Part shown: piece after piece, positions 14,531 through 22,788 of the stretch
How the letters are laid out: the number at the start of each line of letters is the position of its first letter
Numbering within the stretch: the first letter of the stretch is position 1
Source of the DNA: Lachnospiraceae bacterium
GTDB lineage: Bacteria > Bacillota > Clostridia > Lachnospirales > Lachnospiraceae
Direction: 5' to 3'
Assembly: GCA_004558185.1 (NCBI GenBank)
Contig: SFDP01000028.1
Span: 1 to 33,534 of the forward strand
Length of the DNA stretch: 33,534 nucleotides
Program-made: the position numbers and the translations under genes
Notes under the pieces: model-generated
The model's input: only the letters and a program-made list of their open reading frames with translations
What the model was told of the DNA's origin: nothing
Databases searched by the model: none

Positions 14531-15610
14531 ATGCGAGCAGTCCCTACTTACAGATTGACCCCCGGCATGACTGTGGCCAAGGACGTATATTCCTATAGTG
14601 ATCAGTTGCTTCTGCCGGAAAACACCAAATTAACAGATAAGACGATTACCAAGCTGGCCTTTTACTCCATCCCTTTTATATATGTGAAAAAGGATGAGCC
14701 TGTTGTGCCTGTGGATGAGTCGGAGCCCGAGGACACCTATTCGTCACGGATCAAGAATAGTCCTGAATTTAAGAAATTTTCTGCTGAGTTTCAGGAGGAC
14801 ATTGAGAAGTTCAGAGATAGCTTGAACGATGTGGTGGAAAGGAATGCGCCTCTGGATATTGATGTCCTTTTGCAGGATACACTTTCTCTTCTGGACAATA
14901 CCCATGGACCGATCCATGTTTTTGACATTCTGCACAATATGCGTCAGTATGATGACCTGACCTATGCGCACAGCATTAATGTAGCTCTGATTTGCAATGT
15001 TCTCGCCACCTGGCTGGGAATGAGCAAAGAGGACGTTATGCTGGCCACTCAATGCGGCCTTTTCCACGATATCGGCAAGCTGAAAATGCCGGAGGTGATC
15101 ATCAAAAAGCCGGAGAAGCTGACTAATCAGGAGTATAACGTAATCAAAACCCATACTCTGGAAGGCTATAATATTCTGCAGAAGTGCCATGTGAATGCAC
15201 ATATTGCCAACTCCGCCCTGCTCCATCATGAGCGATGCGATGGCACAGGATATCCCTTTGGGCTTACTTCTGAACAGATTGATCCTTTCGCCAAAATCGT
15301 TGCCATTGCAGACGTTTATGATGCTATGACCTCTGCCAGGGTTTACCGAAGACCGGTCTGCCCCTTTACGGTGATGGCCATATTTGAGAGTGAAGGAATT
15401 CAGAAATATGATGCCAGATTCATTCTCACCTTTATGGAGAATGTGTTGAACACTTATATGCTGAACAGAGTTCGTTTAAGTGATGGACGAAAGGGTGAGG
15501 TAATTCTGATCAATAAGCGAACCCTTAGCCGCCCTTTGGTGCGCTGTGGTTCAGAGTATGTGGATCTGCGCACAGAGCCTGCCAGTCTGAGTATTGAGGC
15601 TATCATTTGA
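14531..15610 (+). CDS. HD-GYP domain protein, predicted cyclic di-GMP phosphodiesterase
   Basis: Predicted to hydrolyse c-di-GMP with a two- or three-metal HD-GYP centre. The 359 residues have an N-terminal region starting RAVPTYRLTPGMTVAKDVYS, common in clostridial HD-GYP proteins. The HD-GYP domain spans about 120-320: His147 (YAHS), His179-Asp180 in HDIGK, His232-His233, and HHERCDGTGYP with the GYP signature at 240-242. All key residues are present. There is no membrane helix, so it is cytoplasmic. A short basic C-terminal segment follows the domain. The AAAAGGAGG ribosome site is excellent. Promoter, palindrome and structured leader suggest controlled expression. It is the opposite activity to the GGEEF protein at the left end of the window. 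Confidence 0.94.
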   Translation: MRAVPTYRLTPGMTVAKDVYSYSDQLLLPENTKLTDKTITKLAFYSIPFIYVKKDEPVVPVDESEPEDTYSSRIKNSPEFKKFSAEFQEDIEKFRDSLNDVVERNAPLDIDVLLQDTLSLLDNTHGPIHVFDILHNMRQYDDLTYAHSINVALICNVLATWLGMSKEDVMLATQCGLFHDIGKLKMPEVIIKKPEKLTNQEYNVIKTHTLEGYNILQKCHVNAHIANSALLHHERCDGTGYPFGLTSEQIDPFAKIVAIADVYDAMTSARVYRRPVCPFTVMAIFESEGIQKYDARFILTFMENVLNTYMLNRVRLSDGRKGEVILINKRTLSRPLVRCGSEYVDLRTEPASLSIEAII

Positions 15611-15648
15611 TCCAGGAGAAAAGGAGTAAGAGCAGCAGGAAAAAACAG

Positions 15649-15677
15649 TTGACAAGGCTTCTTTCATAGAGTATGGT
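15649..15677 (+). promoter_or_regulatory. Promoter of metK
   Basis: A perfect TTGACA (15649-15654), a 17-bp spacer and TATGGT (15672-15677), about 30 bp before the riboswitch begins. Confidence 0.7.
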
Positions 15678-15711
15678 AGCTATAGAGGTAAAATTTCATA
15701 TTGCACATTCT

Positions 15712-15811
15712 CTCTTATTCAGAGTGGTGGAGGTACAGAGGACCTGAGAAGCCACGGCAACCCCCATATGGGAAGGTGCCAACCTGAGCGAATTATATCG
15801 AACAATAAGAG
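15712..15811 (+). ncRNA. SAM-I (S-box) riboswitch
   Basis: Class I S-adenosylmethionine aptamer. P1 is CTCTTATT (15712-15719) with AATAAGAG (15804-15811). Conserved S-box blocks follow in order: AGAGTGGTGGAGG, GAAGCCACGGCAACC, GGAAGGTGCCAA and CCTGAGCGA. When SAM is bound, P1 holds and the downstream terminator at 15831-15859 can form, switching metK off. It is placed directly upstream of metK, whose product makes SAM. Confidence 0.97.
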
Positions 15812-15830
15812 GATTTGAGTATGATAACTT

Positions 15831-15859
15831 AGTCCGCTTATTCTGTAAGCGGACTTTTC
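15831..15859 (+). terminator. Riboswitch-controlled terminator before metK
   Basis: AGTCCGCTTA (15831-15840) pairs perfectly with TAAGCGGACT (15846-15855) over a 5-nt loop, then TTTTC. It is the expression platform of the SAM riboswitch. Confidence 0.93.
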
Positions 15860-15893
15860 TAATGAGTTTTCTTAGGAAAAAGGAGGATAAACA

Positions 15894-17081
15894 ATGGAGA
15901 AAAGATTATTTACGTCAGAATCGGTAACAGAAGGACATCCGGATAAAATCTGTGATAACATTTCCGATGCGATTCTGGATGCCATGATGGCTCAGGATCC
16001 CAACAGCCGTGTGGCCTGTGAAACAGCCATTACTACCGGACTTGTACTGGTGATGGGAGAGATTACCACGAAGGGGTATGTAGATATTCAAAGTGTGGTT
16101 CGTAACACCATCAGGGAAATAGGCTATGATGCTTCCGAAAAGGGCTTTGATGCCAATACCTGTGGTGTCATTGTGGCTTTGGACGAGCAGTCAGCAGACA
16201 TTGCTCTGGGTGTGGACAAGGCACTTGAGGCAAAGGAGAATCTGATGTCGGATAAGGATATTGAGGCTATCGGTGCAGGTGATCAGGGAATGATGTTCGG
16301 TTATGCCAGCAACGAAACCGAAGAATATATGCCCTATCCCATTGCTTTGGCACACAAGCTGACCCAAAAATTGACGGAGGTTCGTAAAAACGGAATACTT
16401 CCTTATTTAAGGCCGGATGGCAAAAGTCAGGTAACGGTAGAATATGATGAGAATGGTAAACCGGTGCATATTAATGCAGTAGTGATTTCTTCCCAGCATT
16501 CGGCAGAGATCAGCCAGAAGCAGATTCATGAGGATATTCGTAAGTATGTTATTGACCCTGTTGTTCCGGGACATTTGGTAGATGAAAACACGAAATATTT
16601 CATTAATCCCACAGGCCGCTTCGTTATTGGCGGACCTAACGGGGATTCCGGCTTGACAGGCCGTAAAATTATCGTGGATACCTATGGTGGTATGGCCCGT
16701 CATGGCGGTGGAGCCTTTTCCGGTAAGGACTGTACCAAGGTTGACCGTTCAGCGGCCTATGCAGCCCGCTATGTGGCAAAGAATATCGTAGCAGCAGGAC
16801 TGGCAGATAAGTGTGAGATTCAGTTATCCTATGCAATTGGCGTGGCACAGCCTACTTCCATTATGGTGGATACCTTTGGTACGGGTAAACTGGAAGACAG
16901 TCGGCTGGTGGAAATCGTTCGAGAGAATTTTGATCTCCGCCCGGCAGGAATTATTAAGATGCTGGATCTTCGCCGCCCCATTTATAAGCAGACTGCGGCT
17001 TATGGACATTTTGGCCGCAATGATCTGAACCTGCCCTGGGAGGCATTAAATAAGGCAGAAGAATTGAAGAAATATCTGTAG
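15894..17081 (+). CDS. metK: S-adenosylmethionine synthetase
   Basis: It makes S-adenosylmethionine from methionine and ATP, the methyl donor for the whole cell (including the TrmH-family enzyme encoded downstream). At 395 residues the length is standard. The signatures are TEGHPDKICDN (His15 and Asp17 near the N-terminus), GAGDQGMMFGYA, and the glycine-rich GGGAFSGKDCTKVDRSAAY with catalytic lysines. AAAAGGAGG lies eight bases before the ATG. The gene is monocistronic: promoter, SAM riboswitch, gene, then a strong terminator at 17107-17142. Confidence 0.98.
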   Translation: MEKRLFTSESVTEGHPDKICDNISDAILDAMMAQDPNSRVACETAITTGLVLVMGEITTKGYVDIQSVVRNTIREIGYDASEKGFDANTCGVIVALDEQSADIALGVDKALEAKENLMSDKDIEAIGAGDQGMMFGYASNETEEYMPYPIALAHKLTQKLTEVRKNGILPYLRPDGKSQVTVEYDENGKPVHINAVVISSQHSAEISQKQIHEDIRKYVIDPVVPGHLVDENTKYFINPTGRFVIGGPNGDSGLTGRKIIVDTYGGMARHGGGAFSGKDCTKVDRSAAYAARYVAKNIVAAGLADKCEIQLSYAIGVAQPTSIMVDTFGTGKLEDSRLVEIVRENFDLRPAGIIKMLDLRRPIYKQTAAYGHFGRNDLNLPWEALNKAEELKKYL

Positions 17082-17106
17082 GATACAGGCAGAACTTTAA
17101 ACCCTT

Positions 17107-17142
17107 AAGCTCCATGTGCCCAAAATGCACATGGAGCTTTTC
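17107..17142 (+). terminator. Terminator of metK
   Basis: AAGCTCCATGTGC (17107-17119) pairs perfectly with GCACATGGAGCTT (17127-17139), 13 bp with a 7-nt loop, followed by TTTC. Confidence 0.9.
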
Positions 17143-17174
17143 TAAGTGTGTCTGGCGGCGCACATTTTCCTGAC

Positions 17175-17213
17175 TTGCTTTTTTTCATCAATCCCCCTAT
17201 AGTGGTGTATAAT
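17175..17213 (+). promoter_or_regulatory. Putative dnaE promoter
   Basis: TTGCTT (17175-17180), 17 bp and TATAGT (17198-17203). A perfect TATAAT at 17208-17213 may be an alternative -10 with a poor -35. Confidence 0.45.
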
Positions 17214-17259
17214 AAGGGTGACTGTAAGACAGCCTCATCAGAGAGAAAGGAAACAAAGG

Positions 17260-20200
17260 ATGGCATTTGCACATTTACACGTTCATACAGAATATAGTCT
17301 GTTGGACGGTTCCAATAAGATAAAAGAATACGTTAAGCGGGTAAAGGAGCTGGGGATGGATAGTGCCGCCATTACGGATCATGGTGTCATGTATGGAGCC
17401 ATTGATTTTTACCGGGCGGCAAAGGAAGAAGGAATCAAGCCCATTATGGGGTGTGAGGTATATGTGGCGCCAAATTCCCGCTTTGATAAGGAAACGGGTG
17501 GAGGAGAGGATCGCTATAATCACCTTGTTCTTCTGGCCGAAAATAATACCGGCTATGCCAATCTGATGAAGATCGTCAGTCGTGGATTTACGGAAGGCTA
17601 CTATTATAAACCCAGAGTGGATATGGAGATACTGAGCAAATATCATGAAGGGATCATTGCCCTTTCTGCCTGCCTGGCGGGAGAGGTTCCCAGAAACCTT
17701 CTCAGAGGGCTTTATGAGGAGGCAAAAAAGGCTGCCATAAAGTACCGGGACTGCTTTGGAAAAGATAATTTTTTTCTGGAGCTGCAGGATCATGGCCTGA
17801 AGGAGCAGGCAGTAGTCAATCAGCAGCTTCTGAAGCTAAGTGAAGAGCTGGACATCCCCCTGGTGGTGACCAATGATGTCCACTATACCTATGCAGAGGA
17901 TGTGGAGCCCCACGATATTCTGCTTTGCATTCAGACGGGAAAGCGACTGTCGGATGAAAACCGTATGCGCTATGAAGGGGGACAATATTACATCAAAAGT
18001 GAGCAGGACATGAAAGCTCTTTTTCCCTATGCCTGGGAAGCAGTGGAAAACAGTCAGCGTATTGCAGATCGATGCCAGGTAGAGATTGAGTTTGGAGTGA
18101 CCAAGCTGCCTCATTTTGAGGTTCCTGACGGGTACACTGCGTTTGAATACCTGACCCGACTCTGCTATGAGGGGCTTACCGAACGCTATGGGAAAGACTG
18201 CGATCAGCCTGCAGGGGACACGGGAGAAGCCCTGAAGGAACGGCTGGACTATGAGCTTAAGGTGATTCGGGATATGGGCTATGTGGACTACTTTCTGATC
18301 GTCTGGGATTTCATTAATTATGCCCGTAATAAGGGGATTCCGGTAGGGCCGGGCAGAGGCTCTGCTGCAGGAAGTATCGTTTCCTATTGCCTTCATATCA
18401 CCAACGTAGACCCAATCAAATACTCCCTCCTGTTTGAACGGTTTTTGAACCCGGAGCGGGTCTCCATGCCGGATATTGATATTGATTTCTGCTTTGAAAG
18501 ACGGCAGGAGGTTATTGATTATGTGGGGGAAAAATATGGTGCGGATAAGGTAGTGCAGATCATAACCTTTGGTACTATGGCAGCCAAAGGAGTGATCCGT
18601 GACGTGGGCCGGGTGATGGATCTTCCTTATAATTATGTGGACAGTATTGCCAAAATGGTGCCGGCAGAATTAAATATTACGATAGACCGGGCGCTGGAAA
18701 TCAATCCCGAATTCCGCAAACTCTATGAAGAGGAGGAGCAGGTAAAGACCCTTATCGATCACTGTAAACGTTTGGAGGGACTGCCCCGGCATAGCTCCAT
18801 GCACGCAGCAGGAGTAGTAATCTGCCCCCAGGCAGCAGACGAATTTGTTCCACTTTCCAGAGGAGCTGACGGCTCGATAACGACTCAGTTTACCATGACT
18901 ACATTGGAGGAGCTGGGGCTGTTAAAAATGGATTTTCTGGGGCTTAGGACACTTACCGTAATTAAAAGTGCTGTAGATAATATTGAAAAAAATCATGGGA
19001 TCAGCCTTGATGTGGATGCTTTGGACTATGACGACAAAGCCGTATTTGCCTCCATTGGAACAGGGCGAACGGATGGGATTTTTCAGTTGGAAAGCGGAGG
19101 AATGAAGAGCTTCATGAAGGAGCTCAAGCCCAAAAGCCTGGAGGACATTATTGCAGGAATCTCTCTCTATCGGCCGGGTCCTATGGATTTTATCCCCAAA
19201 TATGTAAAGGGAAAGGATAACCATGCTTCCATCACCTATGCCTGTCCTCAACTGGAGCCTATTTTATCCCCTACCTATGGCTGTATCGTGTATCAGGAGC
19301 AGGTAATGCAGATTGTTCGTGATCTGGGCGGTTATACGCTGGGACGAAGCGACCTGCTCAGACGTGCCATGAGCAAAAAAAAGCAGGCCGTAATGGAGAA
19401 GGAAAGGGCTAACTTTATTTATGGAAATCCCGAGGAAGGAGTTCCGGGCTGCGTGGCCAACGGGATTTCGGAGCAGGTAGCTTCTCAGATTTATGATGAT
19501 ATGCTGGATTTTGCCAAGTATGCCTTTAATAAGTCCCATGCAGTCTGCTATGCAGTGGTTTCTTATCAGACAGCTTATTTAAAATACTATTATCCGGTGG
19601 AATTTATGGCTGCTCTTTTGACCTCTGTGATCGATAATCCGGGGAAGGTATCTGAATATATTTTATCCTGCAGACAGATGGGGATTGAAATCCTGCCTCC
19701 TGACATCAATGAGGGAGAAGCCGGCTTTTCGGTGGCCGGAAAATCCATCCGTTATGCACTGACTGCCATTAAGGGGGTAGGAAAGCCGGTAATCGAAGCT
19801 CTGGTAGAGGAGAGAAGAAAAAGAGGACCCTATACGAACTTACAGGATTTTATCACCAGAGATGAAAAAGGAGAAATAAACAAAAGGGTAATTGAGAATT
19901 GTATTAAGGCCGGGGCATTGGACAGCCTGGGAGGAACCCGGAAGCAGTACATGAGTGTCTATATCCAGATTCTGGAGCACATTCACCAGGACAGGAAGAA
20001 TAATATGGCAGGACAGATTTCTCTTTTTGATCTGGTGGAGGAAGAAGATAAGAAGGAGTTCGATATCAGAATGCCCCAGGTTGGAGAATATTCAAGGCAA
20101 TTGCTGCTTAGCTTTGAAAAGGAGGTATTGGGAATTTATATAAGCGGTCATCCTCTGGAGGAGTACGAGCAGCTTTGGAGAAAGCAGATTACCAATACTA

Positions 20201-20736
20201 CGGCAGATTTTTATCGTAATGAGGAAACCGGATCGGTGGGGGTAAAAGAGGACTCTCTGGTAACGATCGGAGGCATGATCATGGATAAAAAGATCAAATA
20301 TACGAAAAAAAATCAGGTGATGGCCTTTTTGCAGGTGGAGGATCTGGTGGGAACCGTAGAGGTAGTAGTATTTCCCAAGGCTTATGAGAAATTCTCCGAT
20401 CGGATAGCAGAAGAAAGTAAGGTATTCATCAGGGGAAGGGTTTCCATAGAGGATGAAAAGGATGGCAAGCTGATCTGTGAAAGTATTTGTACCTTTGAGG
20501 AAATTCCGAAAAAACTATGGATTAAATTTCCCACTTTGGAGCATTATCAAAAAGAGGAGAAGGTGCTGTTTGAGGAATTATCGGCCTGGGAGGGAAAGGA
20601 TCAGGTGGTGATCTACATTGAACAGCCCAAAGCCATGAAGACGCTTCCCCCGGGGCGAAATGTAAGTGCAGATCCAAGGCTTATTGAGGAGCTTGGCCGC
20701 CTGTTTGGGGAAGATAACATCCGTGTGGTCGGATAG
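17260..20736 (+). CDS. dnaE: DNA polymerase III alpha subunit, DnaE type
   Basis: Replicative polymerase of family C; in Firmicutes that also carry PolC it mainly extends primers on the lagging strand. The 1158 residues begin with a PHP domain (HLHVHTEYSLLDG, residues 5-17). The catalytic palm follows, with GPGRGSAAGS and the metal-binding PDIDIDF (404-410), then HSSMHAAGVVI and fingers. A helix-hairpin-helix region and a C-terminal OB fold (VTIGGMIMDKKIKYTKKNQ and following) complete it. The start at ATG 17260 is favoured by AAAGG about nine bases upstream and by the usual distance to the PHP motif; a GTG at 17218 is also in frame. pfkA follows after 124 bp, with a candidate promoter of its own; dnaE next to pfkA is a familiar Firmicute arrangement. 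Confidence 0.96.
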   Translation: MAFAHLHVHTEYSLLDGSNKIKEYVKRVKELGMDSAAITDHGVMYGAIDFYRAAKEEGIKPIMGCEVYVAPNSRFDKETGGGEDRYNHLVLLAENNTGYANLMKIVSRGFTEGYYYKPRVDMEILSKYHEGIIALSACLAGEVPRNLLRGLYEEAKKAAIKYRDCFGKDNFFLELQDHGLKEQAVVNQQLLKLSEELDIPLVVTNDVHYTYAEDVEPHDILLCIQTGKRLSDENRMRYEGGQYYIKSEQDMKALFPYAWEAVENSQRIADRCQVEIEFGVTKLPHFEVPDGYTAFEYLTRLCYEGLTERYGKDCDQPAGDTGEALKERLDYELKVIRDMGYVDYFLIVWDFINYARNKGIPVGPGRGSAAGSIVSYCLHITNVDPIKYSLLFERFLNPERVSMPDIDIDFCFERRQEVIDYVGEKYGADKVVQIITFGTMAAKGVIRDVGRVMDLPYNYVDSIAKMVPAELNITIDRALEINPEFRKLYEEEEQVKTLIDHCKRLEGLPRHSSMHAAGVVICPQAADEFVPLSRGADGSITTQFTMTTLEELGLLKMDFLGLRTLTVIKSAVDNIEKNHGISLDVDALDYDDKAVFASIGTGRTDGIFQLESGGMKSFMKELKPKSLEDIIAGISLYRPGPMDFIPKYVKGKDNHASITYACPQLEPILSPTYGCIVYQEQVMQIVRDLGGYTLGRSDLLRRAMSKKKQAVMEKERANFIYGNPEEGVPGCVANGISEQVASQIYDDMLDFAKYAFNKSHAVCYAVVSYQTAYLKYYYPVEFMAALLTSVIDNPGKVSEYILSCRQMGIEILPPDINEGEAGFSVAGKSIRYALTAIKGVGKPVIEALVEERRKRGPYTNLQDFITRDEKGEINKRVIENCIKAGALDSLGGTRKQYMSVYIQILEHIHQDRKNNMAGQISLFDLVEEEDKKEFDIRMPQVGEYSRQLLLSFEKEVLGIYISGHPLEEYEQLWRKQITNTTADFYRNEETGSVGVKEDSLVTIGGMIMDKKIKYTKKNQVMAFLQVEDLVGTVEVVVFPKAYEKFSDRIAEESKVFIRGRVSIEDEKDGKLICESICTFEEIPKKLWIKFPTLEHYQKEEKVLFEELSAWEGKDQVVIYIEQPKAMKTLPPGRNVSADPRLIEELGRLFGEDNIRVVG

Positions 20737-20781
20737 GCTGTCCGGCGCAGGAGGAGCACAGATCAAAGCCACAAAAGAGAG

Positions 20782-20810
20782 TTGAAAAACAAAGGAAAAA
20801 GAGGTAAAAT
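20782..20810 (+). promoter_or_regulatory. Putative pfkA promoter
   Basis: TTGAAA (20782-20787), a 17-bp spacer and TAAAAT (20805-20810). Confidence 0.55.
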
Positions 20811-20860
20811 ATTACAGAAATTCAGGTAATGATCCAGCAAGAAAAATTACGGAGGTTTGT

Positions 20861-21841
20861 ATGTCCCAGGAGATTAAAACAATAGGTGTATTGACCAGTG
20901 GTGGAGATGCCCCCGGTATGAATGCGGTGATTCGTGCAGTGGTAAGGAAGGCTCTTGCCCAGGGAGTCGCCGTAAAGGGAATAAAAAAAGGCTACCAGGG
21001 TCTTTTAAATGAAGAAATAGTTGAGATGCAGGCAGCCAGTGTGTCGGATATTATCCAGCGGGGAGGAACCATTCTGGGAACGGCAAGATGTAAGGAGTTT
21101 ACCACTTCGGAAGGCCAGAAACTGGGTGCAGATATTTGCAAGAAGCATGGTATTGACGGTATTGTAGTGATCGGTGGAGACGGCTCCTATAAGGGGGCAC
21201 AGGCACTGGCGAGACAGGGGATTAATACCATCGGGGTACCGGGAACCATCGATTTGGATATTTCCTGCACAGAATACTCCATTGGCTTTGATACAGCGGT
21301 AAATACGGCCATGCAGGCCATCGATAAGGTCAGGGATACGTCTTCTTCCCATGAGCGCTGCTCCATTATTGAGGTTATGGGAAGAAATGCAGGCTACCTG
21401 GCTCTATGGTGCGGAATCGCCAATGGAGCCGAGGACATACTTCTGCCGGAAAAATATGATTATAATGAACAAAATATCATTAATAATATTATCCGTAACA
21501 GAAAAAAGGGGAAAACCCACCATTTGATTATTAATGCGGAAGGAATAGGCCATTCCACCTCCATGGCCAGAAGAATTGAGGCTGCTACGGGAATTGAGAC
21601 CAGAGCAACTATTTTGGGTTATATGCAGCGTGGAGGAAGCCCTACCTGTAAGGATCGTTATTTTGCCTCTATTATGGGGGCTTATGCGGCAGATCTTCTG
21701 TGCAGTGGGAAAAGCAATCGTGTGGTATGCTATCAGCATGGAGAATTTGTGGATTATGATATTGAAGAGGCATTGACTATGCAGAAGGAGATTCCGGAAT
21801 ACGAATATCAGGTAAGCAGACTGCTTTCCGGAAACTATTGA
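20861..21841 (+). CDS. pfkA: ATP-dependent 6-phosphofructokinase
   Basis: Phosphorylates fructose 6-phosphate to the 1,6-bisphosphate, the committed step of glycolysis. The 326 residues fit the short bacterial group A enzymes. TSGGDAPGMNAVIRA is at the N-terminus. GGDGS at 105-109 has Gly where pyrophosphate-dependent enzymes have Asp, so ATP is the likely donor. The catalytic loop reads PGTIDLDI, with Asp131 and Asp133 kept but Leu132 where E. coli and Bacillus have Asn. GFDTAVNTAMQAIDKVRDTSSSHER and MQRGGSPTCKDR complete the fold. CGGAGG lies seven bases before the ATG. It is closed by a GC-rich terminator. Confidence 0.96.
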   Translation: MSQEIKTIGVLTSGGDAPGMNAVIRAVVRKALAQGVAVKGIKKGYQGLLNEEIVEMQAASVSDIIQRGGTILGTARCKEFTTSEGQKLGADICKKHGIDGIVVIGGDGSYKGAQALARQGINTIGVPGTIDLDISCTEYSIGFDTAVNTAMQAIDKVRDTSSSHERCSIIEVMGRNAGYLALWCGIANGAEDILLPEKYDYNEQNIINNIIRNRKKGKTHHLIINAEGIGHSTSMARRIEAATGIETRATILGYMQRGGSPTCKDRYFASIMGAYAADLLCSGKSNRVVCYQHGEFVDYDIEEALTMQKEIPEYEYQVSRLLSGNY

Positions 21842-21847
21842 TTGCAG

Positions 21848-21878
21848 GCGGCCGGCGCATCTGTGCCGGCCGCTTTTT
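21848..21878 (+). terminator. Terminator of pfkA
   Basis: GCGGCCGGC (21848-21856) pairs perfectly with GCCGGCCGC (21865-21873), followed by TTTTT. A textbook intrinsic terminator. Confidence 0.93.
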
Positions 21879-21931
21879 GACAGGTAAATGGCGGCAGAGG
21901 CTGTGACAGGCAGCAGAAGGGAGAGATAAAG

Positions 21932-22786
21932 GTGATTACGGCACCAACCAACCAGAAGGTGAAAAACCTGTCCAATTTAATGCGAAAGGGAAAGGCAAGA
22001 AGGGAACAGAAGCTGTTCGTTGCTGAAGGCATAAAGATGTTTCTTGAGGCAGACCCGGCCAGGATACAGGAGGTATATCTTTCCAGGTCATTTTGGGATA
22101 AATTGGAAAAGGGAGATGAAAAAGAAATAAAAAAAAGGCTGTCGGCCTGCTCAGTGGAGATTCTGACAGACACTCTTTTTCAAAGAGTTTCCGATACGCA
22201 GACACCGCAGGGGATACTCTGTGTAATCAGGCAGCATTTTTATCAACCTGAGGATCTGCTAAAGAAGGAAAATCCCCTGCTCCTGTTATTGGAGGATATT
22301 CAAGACCCGGGGAATCTGGGAACCATGTTTCGCACAGCAGAGGGAACAGGGGTGGACGGTGTTATCATGAGCAGAGGGACAGCAGATATTTATAATCCCA
22401 AGACTATTCGCTCCACCATGGGCTCTGTTTATCGGGTTCCCTTTCTTTATACTGAGGATCTGCGAAGCAGCATGGCATGGCTGCAGAAAAGAGGAATTCA
22501 GATTTTTGCCGCACATTTGCAGGGGAAAAAGGCCTATTATGAAGAAAATTTTCAGTCAGGCTGTGCCTTTTTGATCGGTAATGAAGGAAAAGGCTTGAAA
22601 GAGGAAACTGCTCTGGCGGCCGAAAGTCTTGTGAAGCTCCCCATGGAGGGAAAGGTAGAGTCCTTAAATGCAGCCATTGCCGCCTCAGTGCTGCTGTATG
22701 AAGCGGCCAGACAGAGATGGCTTGGGGCTGCGAATGGGGTTCTGAATAGCCATGGGAATATAATTAAGAAAAGGGGTAAAAGGTAA
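21932..22786 (+). CDS. TrmH/SpoU-family RNA 2'-O-ribose methyltransferase
   Basis: Predicted to use S-adenosylmethionine to methylate a ribose in rRNA or tRNA; the target base is not readable from sequence. It has an N-terminal substrate-binding domain (ITAPTNQKVKNLSNLM...FVAEGIKMFLEA), then the SPOUT knot: LEDIQDPGNLGTMFRTAEGTGVDGV (motif 1), FLIGNEGKGL (motif 2) and VKLPMEGKVESLNAAIAASVLLYEA (motif 3). It starts with GTG, with AAGGGAGAG upstream. After motif 3 the last 20 or so residues (GAANGVLNSHGNIIKKRGKR) are basic. They are encoded by DNA that includes a 21-bp sequence found again at 29845, so this tail may come from a repeat. proC starts 2 bp after the stop. Confidence 0.92.
   Translation: MITAPTNQKVKNLSNLMRKGKARREQKLFVAEGIKMFLEADPARIQEVYLSRSFWDKLEKGDEKEIKKRLSACSVEILTDTLFQRVSDTQTPQGILCVIRQHFYQPEDLLKKENPLLLLLEDIQDPGNLGTMFRTAEGTGVDGVIMSRGTADIYNPKTIRSTMGSVYRVPFLYTEDLRSSMAWLQKRGIQIFAAHLQGKKAYYEENFQSGCAFLIGNEGKGLKEETALAAESLVKLPMEGKVESLNAAIAASVLLYEAARQRWLGAANGVLNSHGNIIKKRGKR
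22729..22749 (+). repeat. First copy of a 21-bp direct repeat
   Basis: Identical over 21 bp to 29845-29865 (begins TGCGAATGGGG, ends CTGAATAG). Here it encodes part of the methyltransferase C-terminal tail and ends 39 bp before the proC start codon. Confidence 0.8.
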
Positions 22787-22788
22787 GG

